A DNA stretch of 64,000 bases. Origin: Streptomyces sp. CB02923 (lineage in GTDB: Bacteria > Actinomycetota > Actinomycetes > Streptomycetales > Streptomycetaceae). The notes below the pieces were generated by a model. The model worked only from the letters and a program-made list of their open reading frames with translations. It was not told where the DNA came from and did not search any database. Location of the stretch: positions 171,319-235,318 of the forward strand of contig NZ_LWKZ01000028.1 of assembly GCF_001905005.1 (NCBI RefSeq), written 5' to 3'. Position numbers and translations under genes: made by a program. Positions 25,616-34,677 of the stretch are shown one piece after another; position 1 is the stretch's first letter, and each line of letters begins with the position of its first letter.

Positions 25616-27823
25616 TCACACCTTGGTGAGTTCGGGCTGTTCGGCCGGCTCGGGCGTGAGGTGCTTCTGGAGTTGTTCGCCCTCGACGTCGACGTTGGGC
25701 AGGGCGCGCTGGAGCCACTTGGGCAGCCACCAGGCCGCGCGGCCGAGGAGTGCGAGGACGGCGGGGACGAGGGCCATGCGGACCACGAACGCGTCGAAGA
25801 AGACGGCGACGGCGAGCCCGAAGCCGATCATCTTGATCATGGATTCGGAGGAGCCGATGAAGCCCGCGAAGACCGAGATCATGATGACCGCGGCGGCCGT
25901 GACCACCCGCGCGCCGTGCCGGAAGCCGGTGACGACGGCCTGTCCCGGGCGTTCCCCGTGGACGTACGCCTCGCGCATCCGCGTGACGAGGAAGACCTCG
26001 TAGTCCATGGCGAGTCCGAAGACCACGCCCACCATGAAGATCGGCATCATGCTCATGACCGGGCCGGTCTGTTCGACGCCGAACAGGCCGGACAGCCAGC
26101 CCCACTGGAAGACCGCGACCACCGCGCCGAGCGCCGCGACGACCGAGAGCAGGAAGCCGAGGGCTGCCTTCAGGGGCACCAGGACCGAGCGGAAGACGAC
26201 CATCAGGAGCAGGAAGGCCAGGCCGACCACCAGCGCCAGGTAGGGCAGCAGGGCGTCGTTGAGCTTCTCGGAGACGTCGATGTTCATCGCGGTGGTGCCG
26301 GTGACCAGGGCCCGCGCGTCGGCGTCCCGCGCCGCGTCGCCCGCCTTGCCGCGGATCTCGTGGACCAGGTCCTCGGTCTCGGTGCTGCTCGGCTTGGACT
26401 TCGGTACGACGCTGAGCATCGCCGTGTCCCCGGCCTGGTTGAAGGTGGGCGGGGTGACGGCCGCGACGCCGTCCAGCTTGGCGACGGTCCCGGCGACCCG
26501 CGACGCCGCCGCCTTCGGGTCGTTGCTGCCCTGTCCGTCCACGACCAGCATCAGCGGGCCGTTGAAACCGGGGCCGAAGCCGTCGGAGAGCAGGTCGTAC
26601 GCCTTGCGCTGGGTGGTGCTGGTGGGCTGGGCTCCGTCGTCCGGCAGGCCCATCTCCAGCGAGCTCGCGGGGACGGCGATGACGCCCAGGCCGACGACTC
26701 CGGCGAGCAGTACGGCGACCGGGCGCCGCAGTACGAAGCGCGCCCAGCGGGTGCCCATGTTGGGCTTGCCGCCCTCGGCCTCCCCCACGGCCGGTACGCC
26801 CTTGCGTGCCTTGCGGCTCAGCACCCGCTTGCCCGCGAAGCCGAGCAGCGCGGGGATGAGGGTCAGGGCGACGAGGACGGCGATGACGACCGTGCCGGCC
26901 GCCGCGATGCCCATCTTGGTGAGCATCGGGATGTTGACCACCGACAGGCCCACGAGCGCGATGACGACGGTGAGTCCGGCGAAGACCACGGCGGACCCGG
27001 CGGTGCCGGTCGCGCGCCCGGCGGCCTCCTCGCGTTCGCGGCCCTCGGCCAGTTCGGAGCGGTAGCGGGAGACGATGAACAGCGCGTAGTCGATGCCGAC
27101 GGCGAGGCCGATCATCATGGCGAGGGTGGACGTCGTACTGGACAGGTCCAGGACGCTGCCGAGCGCGGTGATGGACGAGACGCCGATGCCCACGCCGATC
27201 AGCGCGGTCAGCAGCGGCAGGCCGGCGGCTATCAGCGCGCCGAAGGTGATGACGAGGACGACGGCGGAGATGACGATGCCGATGATCTCGGTGGCGCCGG
27301 TCTCCGGCATGGCCTGGAGCGCGTTGCCGCCGATCTCGACGGTCAGCCCGGCGTCCCGGCCGTGCTGGGCCGCTTCCTTGAGCGCGTCGCGCGCGTCGTC
27401 CTTCAGCTCGAAGCCGTTGACCTTGTAGGTGACCTGCGCGTAGGCGATTTTGCCGTCCTGGGCCACGCCCTTGGCCAGGTACGGGTCGGAGACCGAGGCG
27501 ACCTGCGGCGAGGAGGACTTCAGCTCGCCGACGACCTTCTCGACGGCTTCCTTCTGTGCCGGTGCGGTCACCTGCTGCCCGTCGGGCGCCTTGAAGACCA
27601 CGCGCGCGGTGGCGCCGTCCGCCTTGGTGCCGGGGAAGCGCTCGCCCAGCAGGTCGAAGGTCTTCTGCGATTCGGTCCCCGGTACGGAGAAGGAGTCGGC
27701 GGCGGGCGAGGACGCGGTGGCGGCGCCGACTCCGGCGACGGCCAGCAGCGCCACCCATATGAGGGCGACGAAGCGGCGTCGCCTGAAGGCGAACCGTCCG
27801 AGTTTGTAGAGGAATGTAGCCAC
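25616..27823 (-). CDS. MMPL family RND-type transporter
   Basis: The 735-residue protein has two repeats of one helix, a large extracytoplasmic domain, and a five- or six-helix bundle, as in MmpL/RND exporters. The first helix follows a basic start (LGRFAFRRRRFVALIW). The GxxxDY-type conserved motif AVGIDYALFIVSRYR and its second copy GLAMDYEVFLVTRMRE are present. Such proteins export lipids or drugs by proton motive force. It lies 139 bp downstream of tetR on the same strand and is probably controlled by it. The start is GTG. Confidence 0.92.
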   Translation of the reverse strand: MATFLYKLGRFAFRRRRFVALIWVALLAVAGVGAATASSPAADSFSVPGTESQKTFDLLGERFPGTKADGATARVVFKAPDGQQVTAPAQKEAVEKVVGELKSSSPQVASVSDPYLAKGVAQDGKIAYAQVTYKVNGFELKDDARDALKEAAQHGRDAGLTVEIGGNALQAMPETGATEIIGIVISAVVLVITFGALIAAGLPLLTALIGVGIGVSSITALGSVLDLSSTTSTLAMMIGLAVGIDYALFIVSRYRSELAEGREREEAAGRATGTAGSAVVFAGLTVVIALVGLSVVNIPMLTKMGIAAAGTVVIAVLVALTLIPALLGFAGKRVLSRKARKGVPAVGEAEGGKPNMGTRWARFVLRRPVAVLLAGVVGLGVIAVPASSLEMGLPDDGAQPTSTTQRKAYDLLSDGFGPGFNGPLMLVVDGQGSNDPKAAASRVAGTVAKLDGVAAVTPPTFNQAGDTAMLSVVPKSKPSSTETEDLVHEIRGKAGDAARDADARALVTGTTAMNIDVSEKLNDALLPYLALVVGLAFLLLMVVFRSVLVPLKAALGFLLSVVAALGAVVAVFQWGWLSGLFGVEQTGPVMSMMPIFMVGVVFGLAMDYEVFLVTRMREAYVHGERPGQAVVTGFRHGARVVTAAAVIMISVFAGFIGSSESMIKMIGFGLAVAVFFDAFVVRMALVPAVLALLGRAAWWLPKWLQRALPNVDVEGEQLQKHLTPEPAEQPELTKV

Positions 27824-27938
27824 GAGAAGGGGCGCTCCCGTCGGGATGAGGGACGTACAAGGGCGTACGGAGCCGGCCCGACGACGAGAGCGGCGCGTCG
27901 AGTGCTGCCGTTATGGGGGGAGTTGGGGACGGCGGGGT

Positions 27939-27956
27939 CCGGCCCGCGGGGGCCGG
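27939..27956 (-). terminator. Hairpin between tetR and mmpL
   Basis: CCGGCCC and GGGCCGG pair around GCGG just after the tetR stop. It may attenuate read-through into mmpL. Confidence 0.35.
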
Positions 27957-27962
27957 GCCCGG

Positions 27963-28535
27963 TCAGACGCCGAGGGCGGGGAGGACCACGGCGTCGACGT
28001 AATCGGCGAGGAAGGCGCGGTTCGGGGGCCGGTCCTCGATGAGCTGCTGGGCGGCGAAGGCGCCGAGCAGCATGTGGGGTACGTAGCGGAGCGCGGGGCG
28101 TCCCGCGGGGATCTCGCCGCGTTCGACGGCGCGGGCGAGCATCGCGTCCATCCCGGAGATGTCCGGGTTGACGATCAGGTCGCGCAGCGCCTGGTGGAGG
28201 TCGGGATTGTCGTACGCGGCCCGTGCGAGGCCCCGCAGCAGCGCGCAGTCGCGTTCCATCTCGCAGTCGTCCGCGCGGGAGACCATGGCGTGCAGGTCGC
28301 CGCGGAGGCTGCCGGTGTCGATGTCGGCGACCCGGACGGGCTTGTGGTGGTGGAGCGCCTGGGCGACCAGTTCGGGCTTGCCCTGCCACTGGCGGTAGAG
28401 GGTGGCCTTGCTGGCGTGGGTGCGGGTGGCGACGGCGTCCATGGTCAGGGCGTCGTAGCCGACCTCGCGGAGCAGGTCGAGCACGGCCGCGTAGAGCTCT
28501 GCCTCGCGCTCGGGGGTCAGCCGGCTGCGGCCCAT
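27963..28535 (-). CDS. TetR family repressor
   Basis: The 190-residue protein has a TetR helix-turn-helix (about 25-50, LTMDAVATRTHASKATLYRQW) and a ligand-binding C-terminal domain with conserved helix. The start at 28535 has GGAGGTG upstream and was preferred over the long frame above it. It probably represses itself, the mmpL gene downstream and perhaps the divergent tricorn gene through palindromes at 28559-28623. Confidence 0.92.
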   Translation of the reverse strand: MGRSRLTPEREAELYAAVLDLLREVGYDALTMDAVATRTHASKATLYRQWQGKPELVAQALHHHKPVRVADIDTGSLRGDLHAMVSRADDCEMERDCALLRGLARAAYDNPDLHQALRDLIVNPDISGMDAMLARAVERGEIPAGRPALRYVPHMLLGAFAAQQLIEDRPPNRAFLADYVDAVVLPALGV

Positions 28536-28558
28536 GACGGCACACCTCCTCATAGTGA

Positions 28559-28573
28559 ACGAAACCGTTTCGT
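28559..28573. promoter_or_regulatory. TetR operator 1
   Basis: ACGAAACCGTTTCGT is a perfect 7-1-7 palindrome, 24 bp before the tetR start. It shares GAAAC half-sites with a second palindrome at 28606. Confidence 0.65.
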
Positions 28574-28605
28574 ACAGCTCGGCTCGACCGTACTCCCCGC
28601 CCCAG

Positions 28606-28623
28606 CGAAACGGAAACGTTTCG
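28606..28623. promoter_or_regulatory. TetR operator 2
   Basis: CGAAAC (28606-28611) and GTTTCG (28618-28623) flank a central GGAAAC. The inner GAAACGTTTC is a perfect palindrome. It lies between the divergent tetR and tricorn genes. Confidence 0.6.
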
Positions 28624-28696
28624 ATGGTGGTCTGCGTCACGGGAACACCTGCCCGGCCGAGTTGCCGCCGTCCGCCCGCGCCGAAAGCATGGGGGC

Positions 28697-31600
28697 GTGA
28701 GTGACGGCGCGTATCTCCGGTTCCCGCATCTCCACGGCGAGATGCTGTGTTTCGCCGCCGAGGACGACCTCTGGGTGGCACCGCTGACCACCGACGGCGG
28801 CAGTGCGCCGCGGGCCTGGCGACTGACGGTCGACCGCACCCGCGTCAGCCACCCGCGGTTCTCCCCGGACGGCCGGCACATCGCCTTCACCACCTGGCGC
28901 AGCCTCGACCCGGAGATCCACCTCGCCCCGGTGGAGGGCGGCCCGGCCCGCCGCCTCACCTATTGGGGGAGCACCGACGCCCGCGTCTGCGGCTGGACCC
29001 CGGACGGCCACATCCTGGCCGTCTCCTCGCACGGCCAGCCCTTCTCGTACTACTCCTGGGCCTACAGCGTCCCCGCCGACGGCAGCCCCGGCGGCCGGCT
29101 GCCCTGGGGGCCGGTCTCCGACCTCGCGGTCGCCGACTTCGCCGCGGACGGGCACCGGATGGACGGCGACGGCCACCCGTACGGGAACGTCGGGGACGGC
29201 GGCCCCGAAAGCGGCGGCCACGACGACTCCTGTGAGCGCAAGACGCTGCTGCTGACCGGCAAGCCGCCGCACGAGCCCGCCTCCTGGAAGCGCTACCGCG
29301 GCGGCGCGATGGGCCGGATGTGGCTGCACGGCACCCGGCTCGTGCCGGACCTGCGCGGCCACCTGGACGCGGTGATGTTCGTCGGCGACCGGATCGCGTT
29401 CCTCTCCGACCACGAGGGCATCGCCAACGTCTACTCCTGCAAGCCGGACAGCACGGACCTGCGCCGCCACACCGACCACGCCGACTTCTACGCCCGGCAC
29501 GCCGCCACCGACGGCTCCCGCATCGTCTACCAGTGCGGCGGCGACCTGTGGCTGGTCGACGACCTGAGCCCCGGCGGCAGGCCGCGCCGCCTCCGGGTGC
29601 GCCTGGGCGGCCCGCGCGCCGGACGCCGTACGTACCAGATCCCCGCCGGATCGCACATCACCTCCCTCGCCGTGGACACCACCGGCCGGGCCAGCGCCGT
29701 CGGCGTACGCGGCAGCCTGTACTGGCTCACCCACCGCGACGGCCCGGCCCGCACCATCCACGACGAGCCGGGGGTACGCGTCCGGCTGCCCGAGATGCTC
29801 GGCTCCACCGGCCGGATCGCCTACGTCACCTCCGCCGAGGGCGACGACGCCGTCGAGATCGCCGACCTGCCCAAGGCCGGCATCCCGCGCGAGCCGCGCC
29901 GCCTCGCGGCCGGGCGCCTCGGCCGCGTCCACGAGCTGGTCGCCGCGCCGGACGGCGAACGGCTGGCGGTGGCCGCGCACGACGGGCGGCTGCTGCTCGT
30001 CGACGTCCCGGCGGACGGCGACGGCGAGGGCGAGGTCGCCGAGCTGATCAGGTCCGACAACGGCCCCGTCCGCGACCTGGCGTTCTCCCCCGACTCCGGC
30101 TGGCTGACCTGGTCCCACCCCGGTATCGGCCGGGCGCTGCGGCAGATCAAGATGGCCCGGCTCACCGGCAACGGCGCCGGGAACGGCGAACCGGCCGCCC
30201 GCGGCGTCGTGGACGTCACCGACGGCCGCTTCGAGGACGAGCAGCCGGTCTTCACCCGCGACGGCCGCTACCTCGCGTTCCTGTCCTGGCGCGGCTTCGA
30301 CCCGGTCTACGACGTGCACACCGGCGACCTGTCCTTCCCGCTCGGCTGCCGCCCCTACCTCGTACCGCTGTCCTCCGCGACGCCCTCCCCCTTCCAGCTG
30401 TCCGCCGACGGGCGGCCCGCGGCGGGCGGCCTGGACCCGGCGGAGGCGCCGGTGACGGCCGAGGGCACGGCGCTGGTGGAGGTGGAGGGCCTGGCGAGCC
30501 GGGTGACGCCGTTCCCGGTGTCGGCGTCCAAGTACTCGGCGCTGCGCCCGGTCGCGGGCGGCGGGCTGGTCTGGCTGCGCTGGCCGATCTCCGGCGCGCT
30601 CGGCGAGACCTTCGCCAACCCCGACAACACCTCGGGCCAGCCGACGCTGGAACACTTCGACCTGGTCAAGGCCAAGCGCACCGAACTGACCGCCGTCGTC
30701 GACTCGTACGCGCTCAGCGGCGACGGCTCCCGGCTGGTCGTCAACGACGAGGGCGACCTGCGGGCGGTGCCCGCCACCGAGCCGCCGGACGCCGACTCGA
30801 CCGTCCACCTGGACCCGCGGCGCATCCTGCACGAGGTGGACCCGCCCGCCGAGTGGCGCCAGGCGTACGACGAGGCGGGCCGGATCATCCGCGCGTACTT
30901 CTGGGACCCCGGGCTGTGCGGCGTCGACTGGGACGCGGTGCTGGAGCAGTACCGGCCGCTGGTCGAACGGGTCGCCGCGCCCGACGAGTTCGCCGACCTG
31001 ATGCGCGAGGTGCTGGGCGAGCTGGGCACCTCGCACGCGTACGTCACGGCGGGCAAGCGCAACGAGGGGCCGCCGCACTACCAGCGCGCGATCGGCCTGC
31101 TCGGCGCCAACTTCGTCTTCAAGGACGGCTACTGGGTGGTGCGGCGCATCCTGCCCGGCGACTCCTCCGACTCCCGGGCCCGCTCGCCGCTCGCCGGTAC
31201 GGGCATCCGCGAGGGCGCCGCGCTGACGCACGTGGACGGCCGCCGGGTCGAACCGGCGGCGGGCCCCTACCCGCTGCTGGCCGCGGCCGGCGGCACCACC
31301 GTGGAGCTGACCTTCTCCCAACCCGTCGCCCACCACCACCCTTCAGTGGAAGGCCCTGCGGGCCCTTTCAATTGGGAGAGCGGCGGCCCGTCCCGGCGCG
31401 TGGCGGTGGTCCCGCTGGTCGACGAGCGGCCGCTGCGCTACCAGGACTGGGTGACCAAGCGCCGCGCCGTCGTCCGCGAGCTGAGCGACGGCCGGTGCGG
31501 CTATCTGCACATCCCCGACATGGGCGGCTCCGGCTGGGCGCAGTTCAACCGCGACCTGCGCATGGAGGTCTCGCGGCCCGCGCTGATCGTGGACGTACGG

Positions 31601-32122
31601 GGCAACGCGGGCGGCAACATCTCCGAGCTGGTCGTCGAGAAGCTGACCCGCACCATCGTCGGCTGGGACCTGACGCGCGACGCCCAGCCCGTCAGCTACG
31701 CGAGCAACGCGCCGCGCGGCCCGGTCGTCGCCGTCGCCGACGAGATGACGTCCTCCGACGGCGACATGATCACCGCGGCGTTCAAGCTCCAGGGCATCGG
31801 CCCGGTGGTGGGCCTGCGCACCTGGGGCGGCGTCGTCGGCATGACCGGCAGGCACCGGCTCGGGGACGGCACCTTCATCACGGTGCCGATGAACGCCGCG
31901 TGGTTCGAGGCGTACGGCTGGGGCGTGGAGAACCACGGCGTGGAGCCGGACATCGAGGCGCCGCGCTCGCCGCTGGACTGGGCGGAGGGCCGCCACCCGC
32001 AGCTCGGTGTCGCCGTCCGTACCGCGCTGGACCTGCTGGAACGCCACCCCGCCGGAACGCCGCCGGACCTGTCGGACGTACCGGACCGGCGGCGCCCCGA
32101 ACTGCCGCCGCGGAGCGGCTGA
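28697..32122 (+). CDS. Tricorn protease homologue (S41 family)
   Basis: The 1141-residue protein has N-terminal beta-propeller repeats (to about 680), a core helical domain with the catalytic histidine (SHAYV, H780), a PDZ-like region (about 800-900) and an S41 C-terminal domain with the nucleophile region EMTSSDGD (Ser1019/1020, followed by Asp). Tricorn degrades peptides released by the proteasome or other proteases. Archaeal and actinobacterial forms are about 1,030-1,100 residues. Extra residues at about 883-893 come from a palindromic element inserted in frame. The start is GTG at 28697. A smaller S41 protease is less likely given the propellers. Confidence 0.92.
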   Translation: MSDGAYLRFPHLHGEMLCFAAEDDLWVAPLTTDGGSAPRAWRLTVDRTRVSHPRFSPDGRHIAFTTWRSLDPEIHLAPVEGGPARRLTYWGSTDARVCGWTPDGHILAVSSHGQPFSYYSWAYSVPADGSPGGRLPWGPVSDLAVADFAADGHRMDGDGHPYGNVGDGGPESGGHDDSCERKTLLLTGKPPHEPASWKRYRGGAMGRMWLHGTRLVPDLRGHLDAVMFVGDRIAFLSDHEGIANVYSCKPDSTDLRRHTDHADFYARHAATDGSRIVYQCGGDLWLVDDLSPGGRPRRLRVRLGGPRAGRRTYQIPAGSHITSLAVDTTGRASAVGVRGSLYWLTHRDGPARTIHDEPGVRVRLPEMLGSTGRIAYVTSAEGDDAVEIADLPKAGIPREPRRLAAGRLGRVHELVAAPDGERLAVAAHDGRLLLVDVPADGDGEGEVAELIRSDNGPVRDLAFSPDSGWLTWSHPGIGRALRQIKMARLTGNGAGNGEPAARGVVDVTDGRFEDEQPVFTRDGRYLAFLSWRGFDPVYDVHTGDLSFPLGCRPYLVPLSSATPSPFQLSADGRPAAGGLDPAEAPVTAEGTALVEVEGLASRVTPFPVSASKYSALRPVAGGGLVWLRWPISGALGETFANPDNTSGQPTLEHFDLVKAKRTELTAVVDSYALSGDGSRLVVNDEGDLRAVPATEPPDADSTVHLDPRRILHEVDPPAEWRQAYDEAGRIIRAYFWDPGLCGVDWDAVLEQYRPLVERVAAPDEFADLMREVLGELGTSHAYVTAGKRNEGPPHYQRAIGLLGANFVFKDGYWVVRRILPGDSSDSRARSPLAGTGIREGAALTHVDGRRVEPAAGPYPLLAAAGGTTVELTFSQPVAHHHPSVEGPAGPFNWESGGPSRRVAVVPLVDERPLRYQDWVTKRRAVVRELSDGRCGYLHIPDMGGSGWAQFNRDLRMEVSRPALIVDVRGNAGGNISELVVEKLTRTIVGWDLTRDAQPVSYASNAPRGPVVAVADEMTSSDGDMITAAFKLQGIGPVVGLRTWGGVVGMTGRHRLGDGTFITVPMNAAWFEAYGWGVENHGVEPDIEAPRSPLDWAEGRHPQLGVAVRTALDLLERHPAGTPPDLSDVPDRRRPELPPRSG
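31344..31374. repeat. Palindromic element inside the tricorn gene
   Basis: CAGTGGAAGGCCC and GGGCCCTTTCAATTG form a bulged hairpin around TGC. It encodes SVEGPAGPFN in the PDZ-like region, right after a His-rich spot, which suggests an in-frame insertion. Similar GAAAGGGCC palindromes are, from memory, dispersed in some Streptomyces genomes. Confidence 0.5.
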
Positions 32123-32153
32123 GCACCCACCGCACACCGACAGGAGCACCTGC

Positions 32154-32756
32154 ATGGGAACGCACATACGCACAGCGTCACTGGCCGCCACCGCAGCGTT
32201 GACGGGCGCGCTCGCCACGGCCGCACCCGCCCACGCCGCGGAACCACCCGCACCCGCCGCCCGTGACGGCGGGACGTACCTGCTCTTCGACAAGAACCAG
32301 CGCGACCCGTCCGCCTCCCGCCTCCGCCTGGTGCAGACCGGTACGGGCCGGGTGCTGGCCGACTACCGCTCCGGCTCCGGGCAGGGCGGTACGGCGGGCC
32401 GTGACGAGTGCGCGAGGAGCCAGGGCTGGCTGCCGGACGGCACGTACCAGGTGCTCTCGCACACCACGCGCAAGAAGGGCGGGCGCGACGGCATCAACGG
32501 GTACGCGATCCGCGTCGCGGACAAGGTGTGCCGGGACGGCCGTACCCAGCGCACCGCCCTGTTCCTGCACAGCGAGATGCGGCCGGACGGCACCCAGGCC
32601 GCCGCGCTGCCGGGCCGCGACAACCCGTACCGCTGGGACGGCGACGTCGACTACCGCTCGCTGGGCTGCGTGAAACTGGCCCCGGCGGACATCAAGCACC
32701 TGTTCGCGGAGGCGCAGCAGCACGGCTGGCCGACGTCGCTGAAGGTCGTCAAGTAG
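32154..32756 (+). CDS. Secreted protein with L,D-transpeptidase-like active site
   Basis: The 200-residue product has a clear signal peptide (cleavage after AHA, about residue 28). The mature part has an HSEM motif and, about 30 residues later, SLGCVKL. Together these resemble the H...SxGC catalytic pattern of YkuD-type L,D-transpeptidases. Two further cysteines are present. It may modify or cross-link cell wall (inference). The ATG at 32154 has AGGAG upstream, and the longer frame overlaps the tricorn gene. Confidence 0.78.
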   Translation: MGTHIRTASLAATAALTGALATAAPAHAAEPPAPAARDGGTYLLFDKNQRDPSASRLRLVQTGTGRVLADYRSGSGQGGTAGRDECARSQGWLPDGTYQVLSHTTRKKGGRDGINGYAIRVADKVCRDGRTQRTALFLHSEMRPDGTQAAALPGRDNPYRWDGDVDYRSLGCVKLAPADIKHLFAEAQQHGWPTSLKVVK

Positions 32757-32767
32757 CGGGCGGCGGA

Positions 32768-32804
32768 CGTGGGGTGTACCCGGTCGGTACGGGTACACCC
32801 CACG
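32768..32804. terminator. Bidirectional terminator
   Basis: A perfect 14-bp stem CGTGGGGTGTACCC / GGGTACACCCCACG encloses 9 nt. It sits between the convergent L,D-transpeptidase-like and SDR genes. Confidence 0.75.
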
Positions 32805-32830
32805 GACGCTCGCGGCGTACGGAACCGCTC

Positions 32831-33712
32831 TCAGCGGTTCGTCCGCACCTTCTCGTCCGCCTCGCCGCCCGCGCCCACCAGGCCCACACGCAGCCCGTCC
32901 AGCCGGTCCCCGAAGCGGCGCATCTCGCGCTGTCCCACCGTCCCGATGACGGACGGCAGATACCCGCGGAACGACTGCATGCCGCGCAGCCACCACTGCC
33001 CGTACACGTGCGAGGAGCGGCGCTCGATGCCCGCCACGATCCGGTCGACGGCCGGGCTCAGCGGGTACGTCTTGTTCGACGGCCAGGGCAGCCGCTGGCG
33101 CAGTTCGCGCATCACGTCGTCCTGGTCGGCACCGCGCACCATGTCCGTGTCGGTCCAGCTCAGGTAGCCGACGCCGACGCGTACGCCCTTGTAGCCGACC
33201 TCGGCGCGCAGACTGTGCGCGAACGCCTCGACGCCGGACTTGGAGGCGCAGTACGCGGTCATCATCGGCGCCGGGGTGATGGCGGCGAGCGAGGCTATCT
33301 GGAGGAAGTAGCCGCGCGACTCCATCAGGACGGGCAGGAAGGCGCGGGCGGTGACGGCGCCGCCGATGAGGTTGACCTCGATGACCCGCCGCCAGGAGAC
33401 CGGGTCGGACTCGACGAACGGGCCGCCGGTGGCCACCCCGGCGTTGGCGATCACGATGTCCACCTTGCCGAAGCGCGCCTTGACCTCGCGCGCCACCTGG
33501 GCCATCGCCTCGTGGTCGGTGACGTCGGCGTGCCAGTGCGCCGCCTCGCCGTGCAACGCGGCGGCCACCCTGGCCAGTTCCTCCGGCTCCAGGCCGACGA
33601 GCGCGAGCGTGGCGCCGCGCGCGGACAGTTTGCGGGCGAGGAGTTCGCCGACCCCGCGGGCCGCGCCGGTGACGACGGCGACCTGTCCCTCCAGACTCCT
33701 GCGTGCGCTCAT
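32831..33712 (-). CDS. Short-chain dehydrogenase (SadH-like)
   Basis: The 293-residue SDR has the cofactor motif TGAARGVG, NAGV and the catalytic YCASK. It is the last gene of a coupled operon: its ATG overlaps the stop of the alpha/beta hydrolase by 4 bp, and that gene overlaps the Baeyer-Villiger monooxygenase. The trio has the order of the mycobacterial mymA-lipR-sadH operon. It may oxidise an alcohol to the ketone used by the monooxygenase (inference). Confidence 0.9.
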   Translation of the reverse strand: MSARRSLEGQVAVVTGAARGVGELLARKLSARGATLALVGLEPEELARVAAALHGEAAHWHADVTDHEAMAQVAREVKARFGKVDIVIANAGVATGGPFVESDPVSWRRVIEVNLIGGAVTARAFLPVLMESRGYFLQIASLAAITPAPMMTAYCASKSGVEAFAHSLRAEVGYKGVRVGVGYLSWTDTDMVRGADQDDVMRELRQRLPWPSNKTYPLSPAVDRIVAGIERRSSHVYGQWWLRGMQSFRGYLPSVIGTVGQREMRRFGDRLDGLRVGLVGAGGEADEKVRTNR

Positions 33713-34677
33713 GCGGTCTTCTCCTTCGCCTCGGCGGTCGCCGTGTCCGCCGCTGTCTTCCCGTCGCTGCGCAGGTGGTCCCTGACCAGGTCCCGGATGC
33801 GGCCCGCGACCGCGTCCGGCTCCTCGATGGGTGTCATGTGCCCGGCCCCGGGCAGTTCGGTCAGCCCCAGGAACCGGGGCAGTACGGAGGCCAGCCGCCG
33901 GGAGTGCACGATCGGGGTCAGCCGGTCGGCGGTGCCCGCGACGACGGCGGTCGGCACGTCCAACCGCGCCGCGCCGCCCGTCAGTTCGAGGTCGGCGAGG
34001 ACCTTGCCCCACCTCGACCGGACGCCCACCGGGCAGGCGTGCACGATACGCGCACACGCCTCCACCTGCTCAGGAGTGGCGGCCGGGCCCATCGTGGCGT
34101 ACTTCAGGACGCGCTTGGCGAGCGCGGTGACCGGCCCGAGCGGCGCCCGCGAGCCGAGGACGGCCCGGTGCGCGACGCGCCGCCCGCCCGGCGAGCGCAG
34201 CGGGATCACCATGGCCTCCGCCGACAGGCTGGCGCTGCCGGTGCTGCACAGCAGGACGGCGGCGGCCCGTTCCCGGAACTCCGCGCGTTCGGCGGACGCC
34301 ATCATCGTCATGCCGCCCATGGAGTGCCCGGCCAGCACGGCCCGCTCCCCCGGCTCCAGCGCGGCGCCGAGGACGGCCGTCAGGTCGTCGGCGAGTGCGG
34401 TGGTGCTGTAGCCGCGCGGGCCCGTCGCCGGGGTGCGGCCGTGCCCCCGCTGGTCGTAGAGCACCACCTTGTGGTCGGCGGCCAGGTTCCGTACGACCGG
34501 GGCCCAGAAGGCGGTCGAGCAGGTCCAGCCGTGCGACAGGACGACGGCGGGCAGGCCCGGGTCGTCCGGTCCGTGGATCTCCACATGCAGGCGGGATCCG
34601 TCGGCGGAGGTCGCGGTCAGTTCGCGGCGCGGCGCGGGCGGCGCGTACCGCCCGCTGGTCATGGGCGTCACCGTCAT
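33709..34677 (-). CDS. Alpha/beta hydrolase
   Basis: The 322-residue protein has the oxyanion region LSHGWTCS, the nucleophile elbow GHSMGG and a conserved GAGHM near the C-terminus that supplies the histidine. It is fused by overlap with genes on both sides (TGATG with the monooxygenase, ATGA with the SDR). It would hydrolyse the ester or lactone made by the Baeyer-Villiger enzyme (inference). A much longer open frame upstream is a shadow of the monooxygenase. Confidence 0.9.
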   Translation of the reverse strand: MTVTPMTSGRYAPPAPRRELTATSADGSRLHVEIHGPDDPGLPAVVLSHGWTCSTAFWAPVVRNLAADHKVVLYDQRGHGRTPATGPRGYSTTALADDLTAVLGAALEPGERAVLAGHSMGGMTMMASAERAEFRERAAAVLLCSTGSASLSAEAMVIPLRSPGGRRVAHRAVLGSRAPLGPVTALAKRVLKYATMGPAATPEQVEACARIVHACPVGVRSRWGKVLADLELTGGAARLDVPTAVVAGTADRLTPIVHSRRLASVLPRFLGLTELPGAGHMTPIEEPDAVAGRIRDLVRDHLRSDGKTAADTATAEAKEKTA

